The notes: a model not told the origin generated them from the sequence alone. A stretch of DNA of 63,096 nt from an uncultured Erysipelotrichaceae bacterium (GCA_902761625.1 CACWLH010000020.1:1-63096); one strand, 5' to 3'. Shown: positions 1-8,327, counted from the stretch's first letter. Numbers and translations are program-made.

Positions 1-735
1 TTTATTCATTTCCTGAGCAATCACGTCATTGAACATTGGAAAAGAAAAGGTATCCGACAGTACGGTATTGGTCGTACCTGCCAGCGGCAGGGTAGGCAGA
101 CAGAACACTTCATCAAAATTATGCCGCAGCGGATGTTTGGAATTCGTTGTAATCAGGACAAGATAAGGCTTGATGGCATTTTCTTTGCGAAAATTGCGGA
201 GATAGTCCTGATACGAATTACCGCTGATCGCGGAATAGATGATCACCATGTCATTTTCTGAATAATGAAACGGCATTAGGTCTGTCTGCGGCATCATGGA
301 ACAGATTTCATCATTCAGTGAAAGCGCGACAAGAAGTTCTTCCGCCGGAAGGCGGGAAAGATTCGCTCCCATCAGGATCACTTTCCGGCTGCTTTTCATT
401 CTCCGGATCAACCGGCGGACCGCCTCTTTGTCGACCGATTTTTCTGTCTGAATGAGCAGACTGGCATATTTATCGCTGTTGGAATCGCCAACTGGATTTT
501 CTTTCATCTCTTTGAGATCCTGAGCCAGCTGATACTGCAGTTCGGCGAAACCGTTGAATCCCAGTTTCTTGGCGAAACGGGTCAGGGCCGGTTTCGTGAC
601 GCGGGTATTATCAGAGACATCTGTAATACTGCGGGTCGCGAATTCTTCCGGAAATTTTCTGATACTTTCATATATTTGTCTGTCCGTTTTGGAAAAAGAA
701 CTGACAGATGCGTCCATTAATTCAAGAGTATTCAT
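1..735 (-). CDS. RpiR/MurR-family transcriptional regulator (C-terminus cut by window edge)
   Basis: Reading leftwards from the ATG at 735, 245 codons stay open to the window edge; the family is usually 250-290 residues, so only the end is missing. The N-terminus (MNTLELMDASVSSFSKTDRQ) begins an RpiR helix-turn-helix domain; the segment ITDVSDNTRVTKPALTRFAK is the recognition-helix region. From about residue 110 comes a SIS sugar-phosphate-binding domain (KVILMGANLSRLPAEEL, later VIIYSAISGNS). Such proteins repress sugar-uptake genes and are released by a phosphosugar. It is divergent from the EIIC gene, with a palindromic operator between them, so it most likely controls that gene and itself. 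The effector is not visible from sequence. Confidence 0.88.
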   Translation of the reverse strand, partial: MNTLELMDASVSSFSKTDRQIYESIRKFPEEFATRSITDVSDNTRVTKPALTRFAKKLGFNGFAELQYQLAQDLKEMKENPVGDSNSDKYASLLIQTEKSVDKEAVRRLIRRMKSSRKVILMGANLSRLPAEELLVALSLNDEICSMMPQTDLMPFHYSENDMVIIYSAISGNSYQDYLRNFRKENAIKPYLVLITTNSKHPLRHNFDEVFCLPTLPLAGTTNTVLSDTFSFPMFNDVIAQEMNK

Positions 736-778
736 TGTTTTATGCTCCTAACTGAAATCATTATAACAAAAACGAAAC

Positions 779-810
779 TGAAATGCATTTCAAAAATAAA
801 ATATATTTCA
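779..810. promoter_or_regulatory. Tandem RpiR-type operator
   Basis: TGAAATGCATTTCA at 779-792 is a perfect 14-bp palindrome. A second, imperfect copy (TAAAATATATTTCA) lies at 797-810, 18 bp further on. The GAAAT...ATTTC symmetry is of the type bound by RpiR/MurR proteins, and the pair lies just upstream of the -35 element of the EIIC promoter and in front of the divergent regulator gene. Binding by this regulator is inferred. Confidence 0.7.
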
Positions 811-827
811 AAAACGCAAATATGATA

Positions 828-856
828 TTGACACATGTTTTGTGGAGGGGTATATT
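828..856 (+). promoter_or_regulatory. Sigma-A promoter for PTS EIIC gene
   Basis: TTGACA at 828-833 and TATATT at 851-856 with a 17-bp spacer. The predicted start is near 863, giving a leader of about 68 nt before the ATG at 931. This is one of the two best consensus promoters in the window. Confidence 0.85.
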
Positions 857-869
857 GTGGGTGTGAGTT

Positions 870-883
870 AAAAAGCGCTTTCA
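870..883 (+). promoter_or_regulatory. cre-like CcpA site
   Basis: AAAAAGCGCTTTCA matches the consensus TGWAANCGNTNWCA core in 12 of 14 positions (TGAAAGCGCTTTCA taken as ideal). It lies just downstream of the predicted transcription start, where bound CcpA would block elongation. Carbon catabolite repression of a PTS gene is expected biology. Confidence 0.65.
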
Positions 884-930
884 CAGAGAACGTCTGATCA
901 ACGTTGTGAAAAAAGAGGAGAGAGTTAGAA

Positions 931-2196
931 ATGGAGAAGTTCTTAGATAAACTGATTGCGATTTCCAGTAAATTTGCCCAGAACAGTGTGCTCAATATTA
1001 TCCAGGGTGCATTCATGATGCTGATGCCGATTACCATGATCGGCGGCTTCACAGCTCTGTTCAACGGTCTTGGCATTGAAGCTTATCAGGCATTCATCAC
1101 ATCTACAGGCATCAAGGCAGTGCTCTCAACAATTTATCAGTGGACCATCGGCATGTTCGGTGTCTACGTCGCATTCCTGGTTGCCTATCAGTTCGCAAAG
1201 ACTCACAGATGCGCAAAGAGTGACATCGCAGTCGGTCTGACTTCCCTGGTCTGCTTCCTGATCGTCACACCGATCGTCACACCGGAAGAACCGTATGCTC
1301 CGAGCATGCTGCCGACTTCCTGGCTTGGCTCAAGCGGTCTGTTCACAGCGATCATCATCGGCTTCGTAGTCGGTTATATCTTCAAGTTCTGCACAGAAAA
1401 GAACATCGTCATCAAGCTGCCTGAGCAGGTTCCGCCGATGGTTTCCGCTCAGTTCACAAGTATCATTCCGGGTGCTGTATCCATGATTCTCTTCGGAATC
1501 ATCGGCGCAGTATTCGCAAAGACATCCTTCGGCAGTTTCCACCAGGTGATCTATTCCATCGTTTCCACACCGCTCAATGCAGTCGGTTCCAACGTCTTCG
1601 GCTACTGGATCCTCATGGTCGTTCTCTATGGCCTTTGGTTCTGCGGTATCCATGGCGGCATGACTGTCGGTCCGGTCATCATGATGCTCTTCATGCAGCT
1701 GCAGATGGACAACATGACAGCTTATCAGAGCAACATGCCTCTGCCTCACAAGTTCATCGGCGACGCGCTGAGCTTCGGTACAGGTTCCATTCCGCTGGTG
1801 ATCGCTGCCCTGATCTTCTGCAAGTCCGAATCCTGCAAATCCATCACAAGACTTGGCTTCCTGCCGGCATTCTTCGGTGTTGATGAGCCTGTCTACTTCG
1901 GTCTGCCGATGATTCTGAACCCGATCTTCTTCGTACCGTGGGTTATCATCGCACCGACGGTTTCCGTCTTCGGAACACATCTTCTCAAGACAATCGGTCT
2001 GCTCGGTTATGCCAACGGCACAGCCGGCTCCAATGCTTCCAACCTTCCGTTCTTTGTCGGCAACATGATGAACTACGGAATCGGCGGCCTGATCTGGGGC
2101 TTCGTACTGTTCGCCATCATCGTCATCGCTTACATTCCTTTCATCAAAGCATACGATAAGCAGATGCTTGAACAGGAACAGAATACAGCTGAATAA
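931..2196 (+). CDS. PTS lactose/cellobiose-family transporter, subunit IIC
   Basis: 421 residues of mostly hydrophobic sequence with about ten membrane spans, close to the usual 420-450 for EIIC of the lactose/N,N'-diacetylchitobiose family. The N-terminus MEKFLDKLIAISSKFAQNSV and the conserved stretches PLPHKFIGDALSFGTGSIP and FLPAFFGVDEPVYFGLP (residues about 270-335) are typical; the last lies in the sugar-binding core. It imports a beta-glucoside or chitobiose-like disaccharide with phosphorylation, but the IIA and IIB partners are not in this window. RBS GAGGAGAG lies 8 nt before the ATG. Regulation by the divergent RpiR protein and by CcpA is suggested by the sites upstream. The next gene, a chbG homologue, points to chitobiose or a related amino sugar. 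Confidence 0.9.
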   Translation: MEKFLDKLIAISSKFAQNSVLNIIQGAFMMLMPITMIGGFTALFNGLGIEAYQAFITSTGIKAVLSTIYQWTIGMFGVYVAFLVAYQFAKTHRCAKSDIAVGLTSLVCFLIVTPIVTPEEPYAPSMLPTSWLGSSGLFTAIIIGFVVGYIFKFCTEKNIVIKLPEQVPPMVSAQFTSIIPGAVSMILFGIIGAVFAKTSFGSFHQVIYSIVSTPLNAVGSNVFGYWILMVVLYGLWFCGIHGGMTVGPVIMMLFMQLQMDNMTAYQSNMPLPHKFIGDALSFGTGSIPLVIAALIFCKSESCKSITRLGFLPAFFGVDEPVYFGLPMILNPIFFVPWVIIAPTVSVFGTHLLKTIGLLGYANGTAGSNASNLPFFVGNMMNYGIGGLIWGFVLFAIIVIAYIPFIKAYDKQMLEQEQNTAE

Positions 2197-2209
2197 TCAC
2201 ACAATGGAC

Positions 2210-2234
2210 GGAGGAGGGGAACCTCCTCCTTTTT
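2210..2234 (+). terminator. Rho-independent terminator after EIIC gene
   Basis: Perfect 8-bp stem GGAGGAGG/CCTCCTCC with a GGAA loop and a T5 tract at 2230-2234. It lies between EIIC and the chbG-like gene, so transcription of the latter would be partial read-through or from its own weak promoter. Confidence 0.85.
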
Positions 2235-2259
2235 GATAAATAGAAAGAGAGTGAAAGAT

Positions 2260-3051
2260 ATGAAACTTCTTGTACAGAGTGACGATTACGGAATCACAAG
2301 GGCAGTCTCTCTTGGCTGCATCCACGGCATCAGAAACGGTGTCATCAGAAATACGGGCATGTTTGCCAATATGCCCTGGATTGAGGAATGTGTTGAATGG
2401 ATCAGACCTTATCTGGATCAGATCGCATTCGGAATTGACCTCAACGCCTCCACCGGACCCTCCATCCTCGGCCATGAAAAGCTGCCCACCCTCACACATG
2501 AGGATGGCACATTCCTCGGCTCAAAGGAAAACAGAGCGCTGGACACAGATGAAAATGATCATGACCATCTGGCTGATCACAGAGATGAGCTCTATGCGGA
2601 ATTCAAGGCCCAGATTGAAAGATATATTGAACTGGTCGGACACAAGCCTGATTACATCCATAACCATGCCTATGGCACAAAGACAACCGATGAAGTCACA
2701 CGCACACTGGCAAAGGAATATGGTGTTCTCTGCTCTGTTGCCTTCATGGACAGAGAGGAAGTCACAGAACCGGGCATGGGCTGGTACGTCTGGGGCGGAC
2801 CCGAAGCACAGCTCAATGAAGATCCGATCAGCTATATCACAGGTCTTGGTGAGGATGTCATGAACAGCTAATATGTCTATATCGTTTCCCATTGCGGCTA
2901 CGCGGATGCGGATCTGTTCAAACTGACAAGCTTCACACTCTGCCGTCCGAAGGATCTTGAATGCATGACCTCGGATGAGATCAAGAAGTGGGTGAAGGAC
3001 AACAACATTGAACTTGCTTCATTCAAAGACCTTCCGAAGGAATGGATCTGA
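2260..3051 (+). pseudogene. ChbG/YdjC-family carbohydrate deacetylase, interrupted by an in-frame TAA
   Basis: Read from ATG 2260 (MKLLVQSDDYGITRAVSLGC) the frame encodes a YdjC-fold deacetylase; the SDDYG metal motif is at residues 7-11 and a conserved HNHAYG at about 141-146. These enzymes remove an acetyl group from chitobiose-type sugars. Codon 204 (2869-2871) is TAA, yet the same frame continues without another stop to TGA at 3049-3051 and encodes clear family sequence (YVYIVSHCGYADADLFKLTS). Full length would be 263 residues, normal for the family. A single substitution explains the stop; it removes the C-terminal 60 residues including the HCGY motif. The truncated product is probably inactive. 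A sequencing error is the alternative. An upstream TTG at 2233 is less likely as start because it falls inside the terminator T-tract. Confidence 0.82.
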
Positions 3052-3081
3052 GATCATTTAATTAACAATCCCCTTTCAAAG

Positions 3082-3112
3082 CTTCCGCGAATGAATTTCA
3101 CGGAAGTTTTTT
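3082..3112 (+). terminator. Rho-independent terminator after chbG-like pseudogene
   Basis: CTTCCG (3082-3087) pairs with CGGAAG (3101-3106), with a further GAA/TTC pairing inside, followed by T6 at 3107-3112. Confidence 0.75.
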
Positions 3113-3206
3113 CCGTTCAGCACATATGCAAAACGGCTTCAGATCCGCACCAAAAGACACAGCCATAAGATTTGTGCTATATTGGCCGTACAGAAAGAAG
3201 GAAATC

Positions 3207-4058
3207 ATGATGGACTTCAGACAGATGAAAGCATTGATCGCGGATATTGACGGTACGCTTGTGACAAAAGGGGAGATGCCCGGACCGCTGACCATTGAAG
3301 CATTGAACATTCTCCATGATCACGGCATCAGACTTGGCATCGCTTCGGGAAGAGTAATCAACACATCTTTGAAAAACAGATACAAAGAATGGAATCTTCC
3401 GTTTCAGTTCGATGTATTGATCGGCATGAACGGCGGCCAGGTGCTATTAAGTGAAACGGATGCGTTTTTCGAACAGTATGCATTGAGTGAAAACACATTG
3501 AAGGAAATCATGATGTGGATGAAACCGCTCGGACTGATCGCTTCCATCTATGAAGGGGATCACATGGTCGCCACCGGCATCGATGAGATGCAGGCCGCCT
3601 CCATGAAGCGCAATCATATGGAAATCATCGACACACATGGGGATTATGACCGCCTGTGTGTCAGACCGGTTCATACGGTTATCTACAGATATTTTCCTGA
3701 TCAGAAAGACAGGGTTATGGGCCATATCCATGACTATCTTGCCGCTCATCCGGAAACGGAATATACCAGCGTGAACACATTCCCGGGCATTGTTGAGATC
3801 ATTCATAAAAACTGCAACAAGGGTGAAGGCGTCAAAGTCTTCGCACAGCAGAGCGGTCTGCAAATGAATCGGATTGCGGGAATGGGCGATATGGACAATG
3901 ATCTCGGTCTGATGTCATGCGGTATCGGCATTGCATTGAAAAACGGATCGGACAGAATGAAGGAAGCGGCGGACTTCGTGACAGAGTTTTCGTGCGATGA
4001 GGACGGGGCCGGAAAGTTCCTTTTCAGACACTGGATTGAGCCGCTTGGCTGGATCTGA
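3207..4058 (+). CDS. HAD-superfamily (Cof-type) phosphatase
   Basis: 283 residues, the normal size of Cof/YbjI-type IIB HAD hydrolases. Motif I, ADIDGTLVTKG, is at residues 13-23 with the nucleophile and general acid aspartates; motif II includes GIASGRV; motif IV, GMGDMDNDLGLM, lies near residue 230, followed by GIALKNG. These enzymes dephosphorylate sugar phosphates, flavin or pyridoxal phosphates; the substrate cannot be named here. The start at 3207 has the purine-rich RBS AAGAAGGAAA 3 nt upstream; ATG 3210 is an alternative and upstream in-frame codons have no RBS. A -10 TATATT at 3178-3183 suggests its own promoter. It stands alone between two terminators. Confidence 0.88.
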   Translation: MMDFRQMKALIADIDGTLVTKGEMPGPLTIEALNILHDHGIRLGIASGRVINTSLKNRYKEWNLPFQFDVLIGMNGGQVLLSETDAFFEQYALSENTLKEIMMWMKPLGLIASIYEGDHMVATGIDEMQAASMKRNHMEIIDTHGDYDRLCVRPVHTVIYRYFPDQKDRVMGHIHDYLAAHPETEYTSVNTFPGIVEIIHKNCNKGEGVKVFAQQSGLQMNRIAGMGDMDNDLGLMSCGIGIALKNGSDRMKEAADFVTEFSCDEDGAGKFLFRHWIEPLGWI

Positions 4059-4059
4059 G

Positions 4060-4082
4060 GACTGCATTGCGCAGTCTTTTTT
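4060..4082 (+). terminator. Rho-independent terminator after HAD gene
   Basis: GACTGC/GCAGTC stem around an ATTGC loop (4060-4076), then T6 at 4077-4082. Confidence 0.82.
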
Positions 4083-4130
4083 AAGATGTGGTCAATTTGA
4101 AATATAAAAGAAAGCAGATGGCATTTTCTC

Positions 4131-4139
4131 TGCTATACT
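4131..4139 (+). promoter_or_regulatory. Extended -10 promoter abutting a start codon
   Basis: TGCTATACT: an extended -10 (TGN before TATACT at 4134-4139) with no recognisable -35. The predicted start falls at 4146-4147, that is on the second ATG (4147). No Shine-Dalgarno can exist on such a transcript, so the mRNA should be leaderless. Confidence 0.6.
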
Positions 4140-4143
4140 TTCC

Positions 4144-5391
4144 ATGATGAACAGAAAACTCAAAAAAACACTGTCCCTGATCGCAGGCTTCGCAGCGGGC
4201 TTCTTCTTTGCGGGCGGCGTCTGTTTCGACGCGACGCTGCTCATTGATTTCATGAATGGTGAGCTCAGTTTCGGCGCGGCCTGCTTTATTCTTGCCATCT
4301 CCATCCTGATCAATTTCGGATGCATGCTGCTGATCATCTATTTCAACCGTGTGTTCGATGAAGGAGAAGGGATTGTTCAGAAGACCACATTCAAAGGCAG
4401 ATGGCCGATGAATGTGCTGTTTGTTTCTCTGGTGCTGGTGGTTTTTTATTCAGTGACATATATCAATGACAGACAGGCGGATTCTCTGCTGAGAAATCAG
4501 CGGCAGGCTTCTCCTTTGATTCTTTTTATTGCAGTTATGATTGCGGCGGTTGTTTACATCCGCAATTATCACCGTCTGATTCCCCGGAACAGGCAGGTGA
4601 AAGCAGCTGAAAAAATCTATTCACTCAACCAAAGACGATTCACATTCATCGCCGAGGAATTCCTGGCTGAAGGCGGCATCAGGGGAACGGTGCAGGGAGA
4701 GATCAGAAGCGGCGACCGCGCTTTTGCCCACTCCGGGTCGCAGGACTCCGTGAAAGTGAGAATCGGCCGGATTTATACGGACGGAATGAAAGTCAGCAGA
4801 GCGAAAGATCAGAAGGCAACCATCTATCTGAATACGCTGGGAAATGCTTCGTTCACCTGGCATGATTTCGTCGTTGTGAGCAATACAGTCACCGGCCATA
4901 CGGTACATAAGCGGATCGATGCTGAAAATCCGCGGATTTCGGGAATGCTCAGTGTTTACAGTGAATATGTGGAAGACAGCCGCTTCATGAGCACATTCAT
5001 TTATGACTGTGTGCACGGACATTATCTGGTTCCCGCCAAAACCGAAGATCAAAGCGCACTCAGCGGGGATATTACGGAAGCGATGAGCGGATCGCACAAC
5101 GTGCTGTTCCAGTCGGTCAGCTCTTCACGTGAACCGGACAAATCGGTATTCCCGGTGTTTACAGACTGGGATGCATTAAGCCGTTATGAAAATATCATGG
5201 ATGATGAGAAGACACTGGTATTGATCATGGATTTTCCGCAGGCCACTGAAATGCTGGGCAAAGGTTATGAGGGCATTGTCATCAATCCGTTCGGTCCCTC
5301 ATCTCTCTATCTTTCCAGAGAATACATCGCATCGATCAAGAGTCTGGAAGGATACCGGAAGGAATTCATTCTGAAGGAGGACAGTGAATGA
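4144..5391 (+). CDS. Membrane protein of unknown function
   Basis: 415 residues, family not recognised. About four hydrophobic segments occupy residues 10-140 (for example LIAGFAAGFFFAGGVCFDAT and FILAISILINFGCMLLIIYF), then a roughly 270-residue soluble part, presumably cytoplasmic. Start is ATG 4144 or 4147; there is no RBS, and the -10 element ends at 4139, so translation probably begins on a leaderless message at 4147. The gene overlaps the downstream M29 aminopeptidase by 4 bp (ATGA), indicating coupled expression, but no shared function is evident. Confidence 0.75.
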   Translation: MMNRKLKKTLSLIAGFAAGFFFAGGVCFDATLLIDFMNGELSFGAACFILAISILINFGCMLLIIYFNRVFDEGEGIVQKTTFKGRWPMNVLFVSLVLVVFYSVTYINDRQADSLLRNQRQASPLILFIAVMIAAVVYIRNYHRLIPRNRQVKAAEKIYSLNQRRFTFIAEEFLAEGGIRGTVQGEIRSGDRAFAHSGSQDSVKVRIGRIYTDGMKVSRAKDQKATIYLNTLGNASFTWHDFVVVSNTVTGHTVHKRIDAENPRISGMLSVYSEYVEDSRFMSTFIYDCVHGHYLVPAKTEDQSALSGDITEAMSGSHNVLFQSVSSSREPDKSVFPVFTDWDALSRYENIMDDEKTLVLIMDFPQATEMLGKGYEGIVINPFGPSSLYLSREYIASIKSLEGYRKEFILKEDSE

Positions 5392-6626
5392 GAAACGAAG
5401 CTTTATACAGAAAACTCGCACAGCTTGCAGTCAGAAGGGGTGTCAATGTGCAGCCTGATCAGCCGCTGGTCGTCCGCGCTGATGTGCGTGATTATCGATT
5501 TGTGGAAATGGTCGCTGAAGAAGCATACAAAGCCGGTGCGAAGTCTGTGGATGTCAGATGGAGAGATCAGAAGATCACAAAGCTCGATTATCTGAACCAG
5601 AGTGAGGAAACCCTTGCGGATATTGGTGACTGGCTTCATGAAAGAGAACAGGCTGTCCATGATCAGAAGGGCTGTTATCTGTCAGTTCTTTCCGATCAGC
5701 CCGGCTCCCTCAAGGATGTGCCGGCAGGCAAGATCCGCGCTTATCAGAAGGCATATCATGAAAAGATGGGAGACCTTCAGGCCTATACAGCAAACAATTT
5801 CGGACAATGGTGCGTGCTCGGAGTGGCATCAAAAGACTGGGCAAGAGTCGTCTTTCCTGAACTGGATGAGCAGGAGGCATTCAATCAGCTTGAAAAAGTG
5901 CTGTTTGATGTGTCCGGAGTGAGTGAGGACAATGATCCGGTTGAATGGTGGAAGGAGCACGATGCGCAGCTGATCCGCCACGCTGAAAAAATGACCGCAT
6001 TCAATTTCAGGGAACTCCATTTCAGAAACGGTCTCGGTACAGATCTGCATGTGCCGCTGACCGAGAACCATATCTGGGTTGGCGGCGGATGCACGACTCC
6101 GGCAGGTGTTTACTTCGATCCCAACATTCCCACCGAGGAAGTCTTCTGCATGCCTCACAGAGACAAAACGGAAGGTAAGGTTGTCTCAAGCAGACCGCTT
6201 TCCTACAATGGTGTGCTGATCGAAAACTTCACCCTCATTTTCAAGGAAGGCAAGGTTGTTGAATACCATGCCGAAAAGAATGAGGAGGCTTTGGGCACAC
6301 TCCTCGGCTTTGATGAAGGCTCTTCTCATCTTGGCGAAGTGGCACTGGTACCCCATGAATCAAAGATTTCACAGAGCGGTGTTCTCTTCTATAACACGCT
6401 TTATGATGAAAACGCCTCCTGCCATCTGGCCCTTGGAAGATGCTATCCGGAGAATATCGAAGGCGGCATTGAGATGAGCGAGGAAGAGCTGCTGTCCAAA
6501 GGCGGCAACACCTCTCTTCAGCATGAGGACTTCATGTTCGGCACCGCCGATATGGACATCGACGGCATCACATATGACGGAAAAGTAATCCCGGTGTTCC
6601 GCAGCGGATCATTTGTGATTGACTGA
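5388..6626 (+). CDS. M29-family aminopeptidase (AmpS/PepS type)
   Basis: 412 residues, matching the usual 405-415 for thermophilic-type M29 aminopeptidases, cytoplasmic metal-dependent exopeptidases. The N-terminal half has the typical VNVQPDQPLVVRADVRDYRF opening. The C-terminal catalytic half carries candidate metal ligands in PTEEVFCMPHRDKTEG (about residues 244-259), HLGEVALVPHESKI and LYDENASCHLALGRCY. It would trim N-terminal residues from peptides for amino acid recycling. ATG 5388 overlaps the preceding stop (ATGA) and has AAGGAGGACAG upstream. It is the last gene of a two-gene operon ended by a strong terminator. Confidence 0.92.
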   Translation: MRNEALYRKLAQLAVRRGVNVQPDQPLVVRADVRDYRFVEMVAEEAYKAGAKSVDVRWRDQKITKLDYLNQSEETLADIGDWLHEREQAVHDQKGCYLSVLSDQPGSLKDVPAGKIRAYQKAYHEKMGDLQAYTANNFGQWCVLGVASKDWARVVFPELDEQEAFNQLEKVLFDVSGVSEDNDPVEWWKEHDAQLIRHAEKMTAFNFRELHFRNGLGTDLHVPLTENHIWVGGGCTTPAGVYFDPNIPTEEVFCMPHRDKTEGKVVSSRPLSYNGVLIENFTLIFKEGKVVEYHAEKNEEALGTLLGFDEGSSHLGEVALVPHESKISQSGVLFYNTLYDENASCHLALGRCYPENIEGGIEMSEEELLSKGGNTSLQHEDFMFGTADMDIDGITYDGKVIPVFRSGSFVID

Positions 6627-6643
6627 CATGCATGTAAATACAG

Positions 6644-6671
6644 CCGGATTCAGATGATGAATCCGGTTTTT
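6644..6671 (+). terminator. Rho-independent terminator after M29 aminopeptidase
   Basis: Perfect 9-bp stem CCGGATTCA/TGAATCCGG with a GATGA loop, then T5 at 6667-6671. Confidence 0.9.
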
Positions 6672-6714
6672 GCATGCAAAACCGTTGAAAATCAGTCTTA
6701 GCTTCTAAAAAAAT

Positions 6715-6740
6715 AGCGAATGTAAAAATTTACATTCGCT
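6715..6740. promoter_or_regulatory. Long palindrome upstream of gdhA
   Basis: AGCGAATGTAAA and TTTACATTCGCT form perfect 12-bp arms around a 2-nt centre, with no T-tract. It is about 155 bp upstream of the gdhA start. It could be an operator for a dimeric regulator, or the first of several stem-loops (see 6744-6843). A GAATGTAA half-site also occurs twice upstream of ptsH. Confidence 0.55.
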
Positions 6741-6743
6741 GAA

Positions 6744-6843
6744 AGGCTTTTCATCATGCCTGTAAGGTTGTAAAATAACCAAGGTCTTAAAGAAATATGG
6801 AGGCTTCATATTTCGACGTACAGACTATATTGAATTCTGTCTG
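6744..6843 (+). promoter_or_regulatory. Run of inverted repeats in the gdhA upstream region
   Basis: Four more inverted repeats follow the palindrome: AGGC/GCCT (6744-6761), GGTT/AACC (6766-6780), GAAATATG/CATATTTC with a 7-nt loop (6792-6814) and CAGAC/GTCTG (6821-6843). A possible -10 (TATATT, 6826-6831) lies in the last one. If transcription starts upstream of 6715, this is a structured leader; if it starts near 6838, it is operator DNA. No known riboswitch class is recognised. Confidence 0.35.
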
Positions 6844-6893
6844 AAATCGCTTATCCGGATGTTCCGGACCAGAAATGAATGGAGGAGAATAAC

Positions 6894-8240
6894 ATGAGCG
6901 AATATGTAAAGCGAGTCATCGAAGAGACAAAAGCAAAGAATCCGAACGAACCTGAGTTTTTGCAGACAGTCGAAGAAGTTCTGACTTCCATCGAACCGGT
7001 TGTTGAAAGACATCCTGAATACGAGGCGGCAGCGCTTCTGGAAAGACTGGTTGAACCGGAAAGAGTCGTTGAGTTCCGCGTCGCCTGGGTTGATGATGAA
7101 GGCAAAGCACGTGTCAACAGAGGTTACCGTGTACAGTTCAACGGAGCGATCGGCCCGTACAAGGGAGGTCTCAGATTCCATCCGTCCGTTAACCTCGGTA
7201 TCCTTAAGTTCCTTGGTTTTGAACAGATTTTCAAGAACAGTCTGACCACACTGCCGATCGGCGGCGGCAAGGGCGGAAGCGATTTCGATCCTCACGGAAA
7301 GAGCGACAATGAAATCATGCGTTTCTGCCAGGCATTCATGACAGAGCTGCAGCGTCATATCGGTCCGTCCACAGACGTACCGGCCGGTGACATCGGTGTC
7401 GGCGGCAGAGAGATCGGCTACATGTTCGGTCAGTACAGAAGAATCCGCGATGCTTATGACAACGGCGTTCTGACCGGCAAGGGCCTGACATACGGCGGTT
7501 CCCTGATCCGTCCGGAAGCCACAGGCTATGGCGTTCTGTATTATGCATGCTCAGTATTCGCACATGAGAATGACACACCTGCAGGCAAGACATTCGCTCT
7601 GTCCGGCTATGGAAACGTTGCATGGGGCGCTGCGAAGAAGATCGCCGAGCTCGGCGGCAAGGTTGTTACCATCTCCGGTCATAACGGATATGTCTATGAT
7701 CCGGATGGAATCACAACAGAAGAAAAACTGAACTACCTGCTTGAAATGCGTTCATCCAGAAAGGCAAACATCAAGATGTATGCCGAAAAGTTCGGATGCG
7801 AATATCACGAGGGTGAAAAGCCCTGGGGTGTCAAGGTTGACGTATGCATTCCGTGCGCAACCCAGAATGAAATCGGCATGGAAGAGGCAAAGAAGATCGT
7901 TGCCAACGGCGTGAAGTACTACTTCGAAGGCGCGAACATGCCTGCCACAAACGAAGCTGTCAAGTATCTGCAGGACAATGGCGTCATCGTCGGTCCCGCC
8001 AAGGCTGCCAATGCCGGCGGCGTTGCCGTATCCGCACTGGAAATGAGCCAGAACTCCGAGAGAATCGGCTGGACAGCGGAAGAAGTTGATGCGAAGCTCA
8101 AGCAGATCATGAAGTCCATCCATGACAACTCCGCCGCATGCGCAGAGGAATACGGTCTTGGCTATGACCTGGTCAAGGGTGCCAACATTGCAGGCTTCCT
8201 CAAGGTTGCAACCGCAATGCTCGCCCAGGGTCTGTTCTGA
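6894..8240 (+). CDS. gdhA: Glutamate dehydrogenase, NADP-type
   Basis: Converts 2-oxoglutarate and ammonium to glutamate (or the reverse) in the cytoplasm. 448 residues, exactly the size of hexameric bacterial GDH. The substrate domain carries GPYKGGLRFHPSVNLGILKF (about residues 86-105) and PIGGGKGGSDFDPHGKSD with the catalytic lysine region; PAGDIGVGGREIGYMFGQYR follows; the nucleotide domain has SGYGNVAWGAAKKI (about 238-251). These favour the NADP-dependent biosynthetic group. ATG 6894 has GGAGGAGAATAAC upstream; the ATG at 6879 overlaps that RBS and is rejected. Single gene with an unusually structured upstream region. Confidence 0.96.
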   Translation: MSEYVKRVIEETKAKNPNEPEFLQTVEEVLTSIEPVVERHPEYEAAALLERLVEPERVVEFRVAWVDDEGKARVNRGYRVQFNGAIGPYKGGLRFHPSVNLGILKFLGFEQIFKNSLTTLPIGGGKGGSDFDPHGKSDNEIMRFCQAFMTELQRHIGPSTDVPAGDIGVGGREIGYMFGQYRRIRDAYDNGVLTGKGLTYGGSLIRPEATGYGVLYYACSVFAHENDTPAGKTFALSGYGNVAWGAAKKIAELGGKVVTISGHNGYVYDPDGITTEEKLNYLLEMRSSRKANIKMYAEKFGCEYHEGEKPWGVKVDVCIPCATQNEIGMEEAKKIVANGVKYYFEGANMPATNEAVKYLQDNGVIVGPAKAANAGGVAVSALEMSQNSERIGWTAEEVDAKLKQIMKSIHDNSAACAEEYGLGYDLVKGANIAGFLKVATAMLAQGLF

Positions 8241-8280
8241 TTGACATTCCGCTTCAGATTGTTAACATTATGATGAATTG

Positions 8281-8307
8281 CCGGTTCACGGATTGTGAAC
8301 CGGTTTT
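8281..8307 (+). terminator. Hairpin terminator after gdhA
   Basis: CCGGTTCAC/GTGAACCGG, a perfect 9-bp stem with loop GGATT, then a short T4 tract. The MATE start codon follows 21 nt later, so some read-through is possible. Confidence 0.7.
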
Positions 8308-8327
8308 CATTGGAAGAGGTTGGTATT

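Noticed and set aside
1330..1980. 216-codon minus-strand frame rich in Asp/Glu/His
   Set aside because: Shadow of the hydrophobic EIIC gene; the odd composition comes from reading transmembrane codons backwards.
2869..2871. In-frame TAA as recoding or stop read-through
   Set aside because: No nearby structure or context for recoding is seen, and TAA is the least suppressed stop; a mutation or sequencing error is simpler.
6715..6740. Palindrome as a second terminator for the M29 gene
   Set aside because: No T-tract follows it, and a good terminator already lies at 6644-6671.
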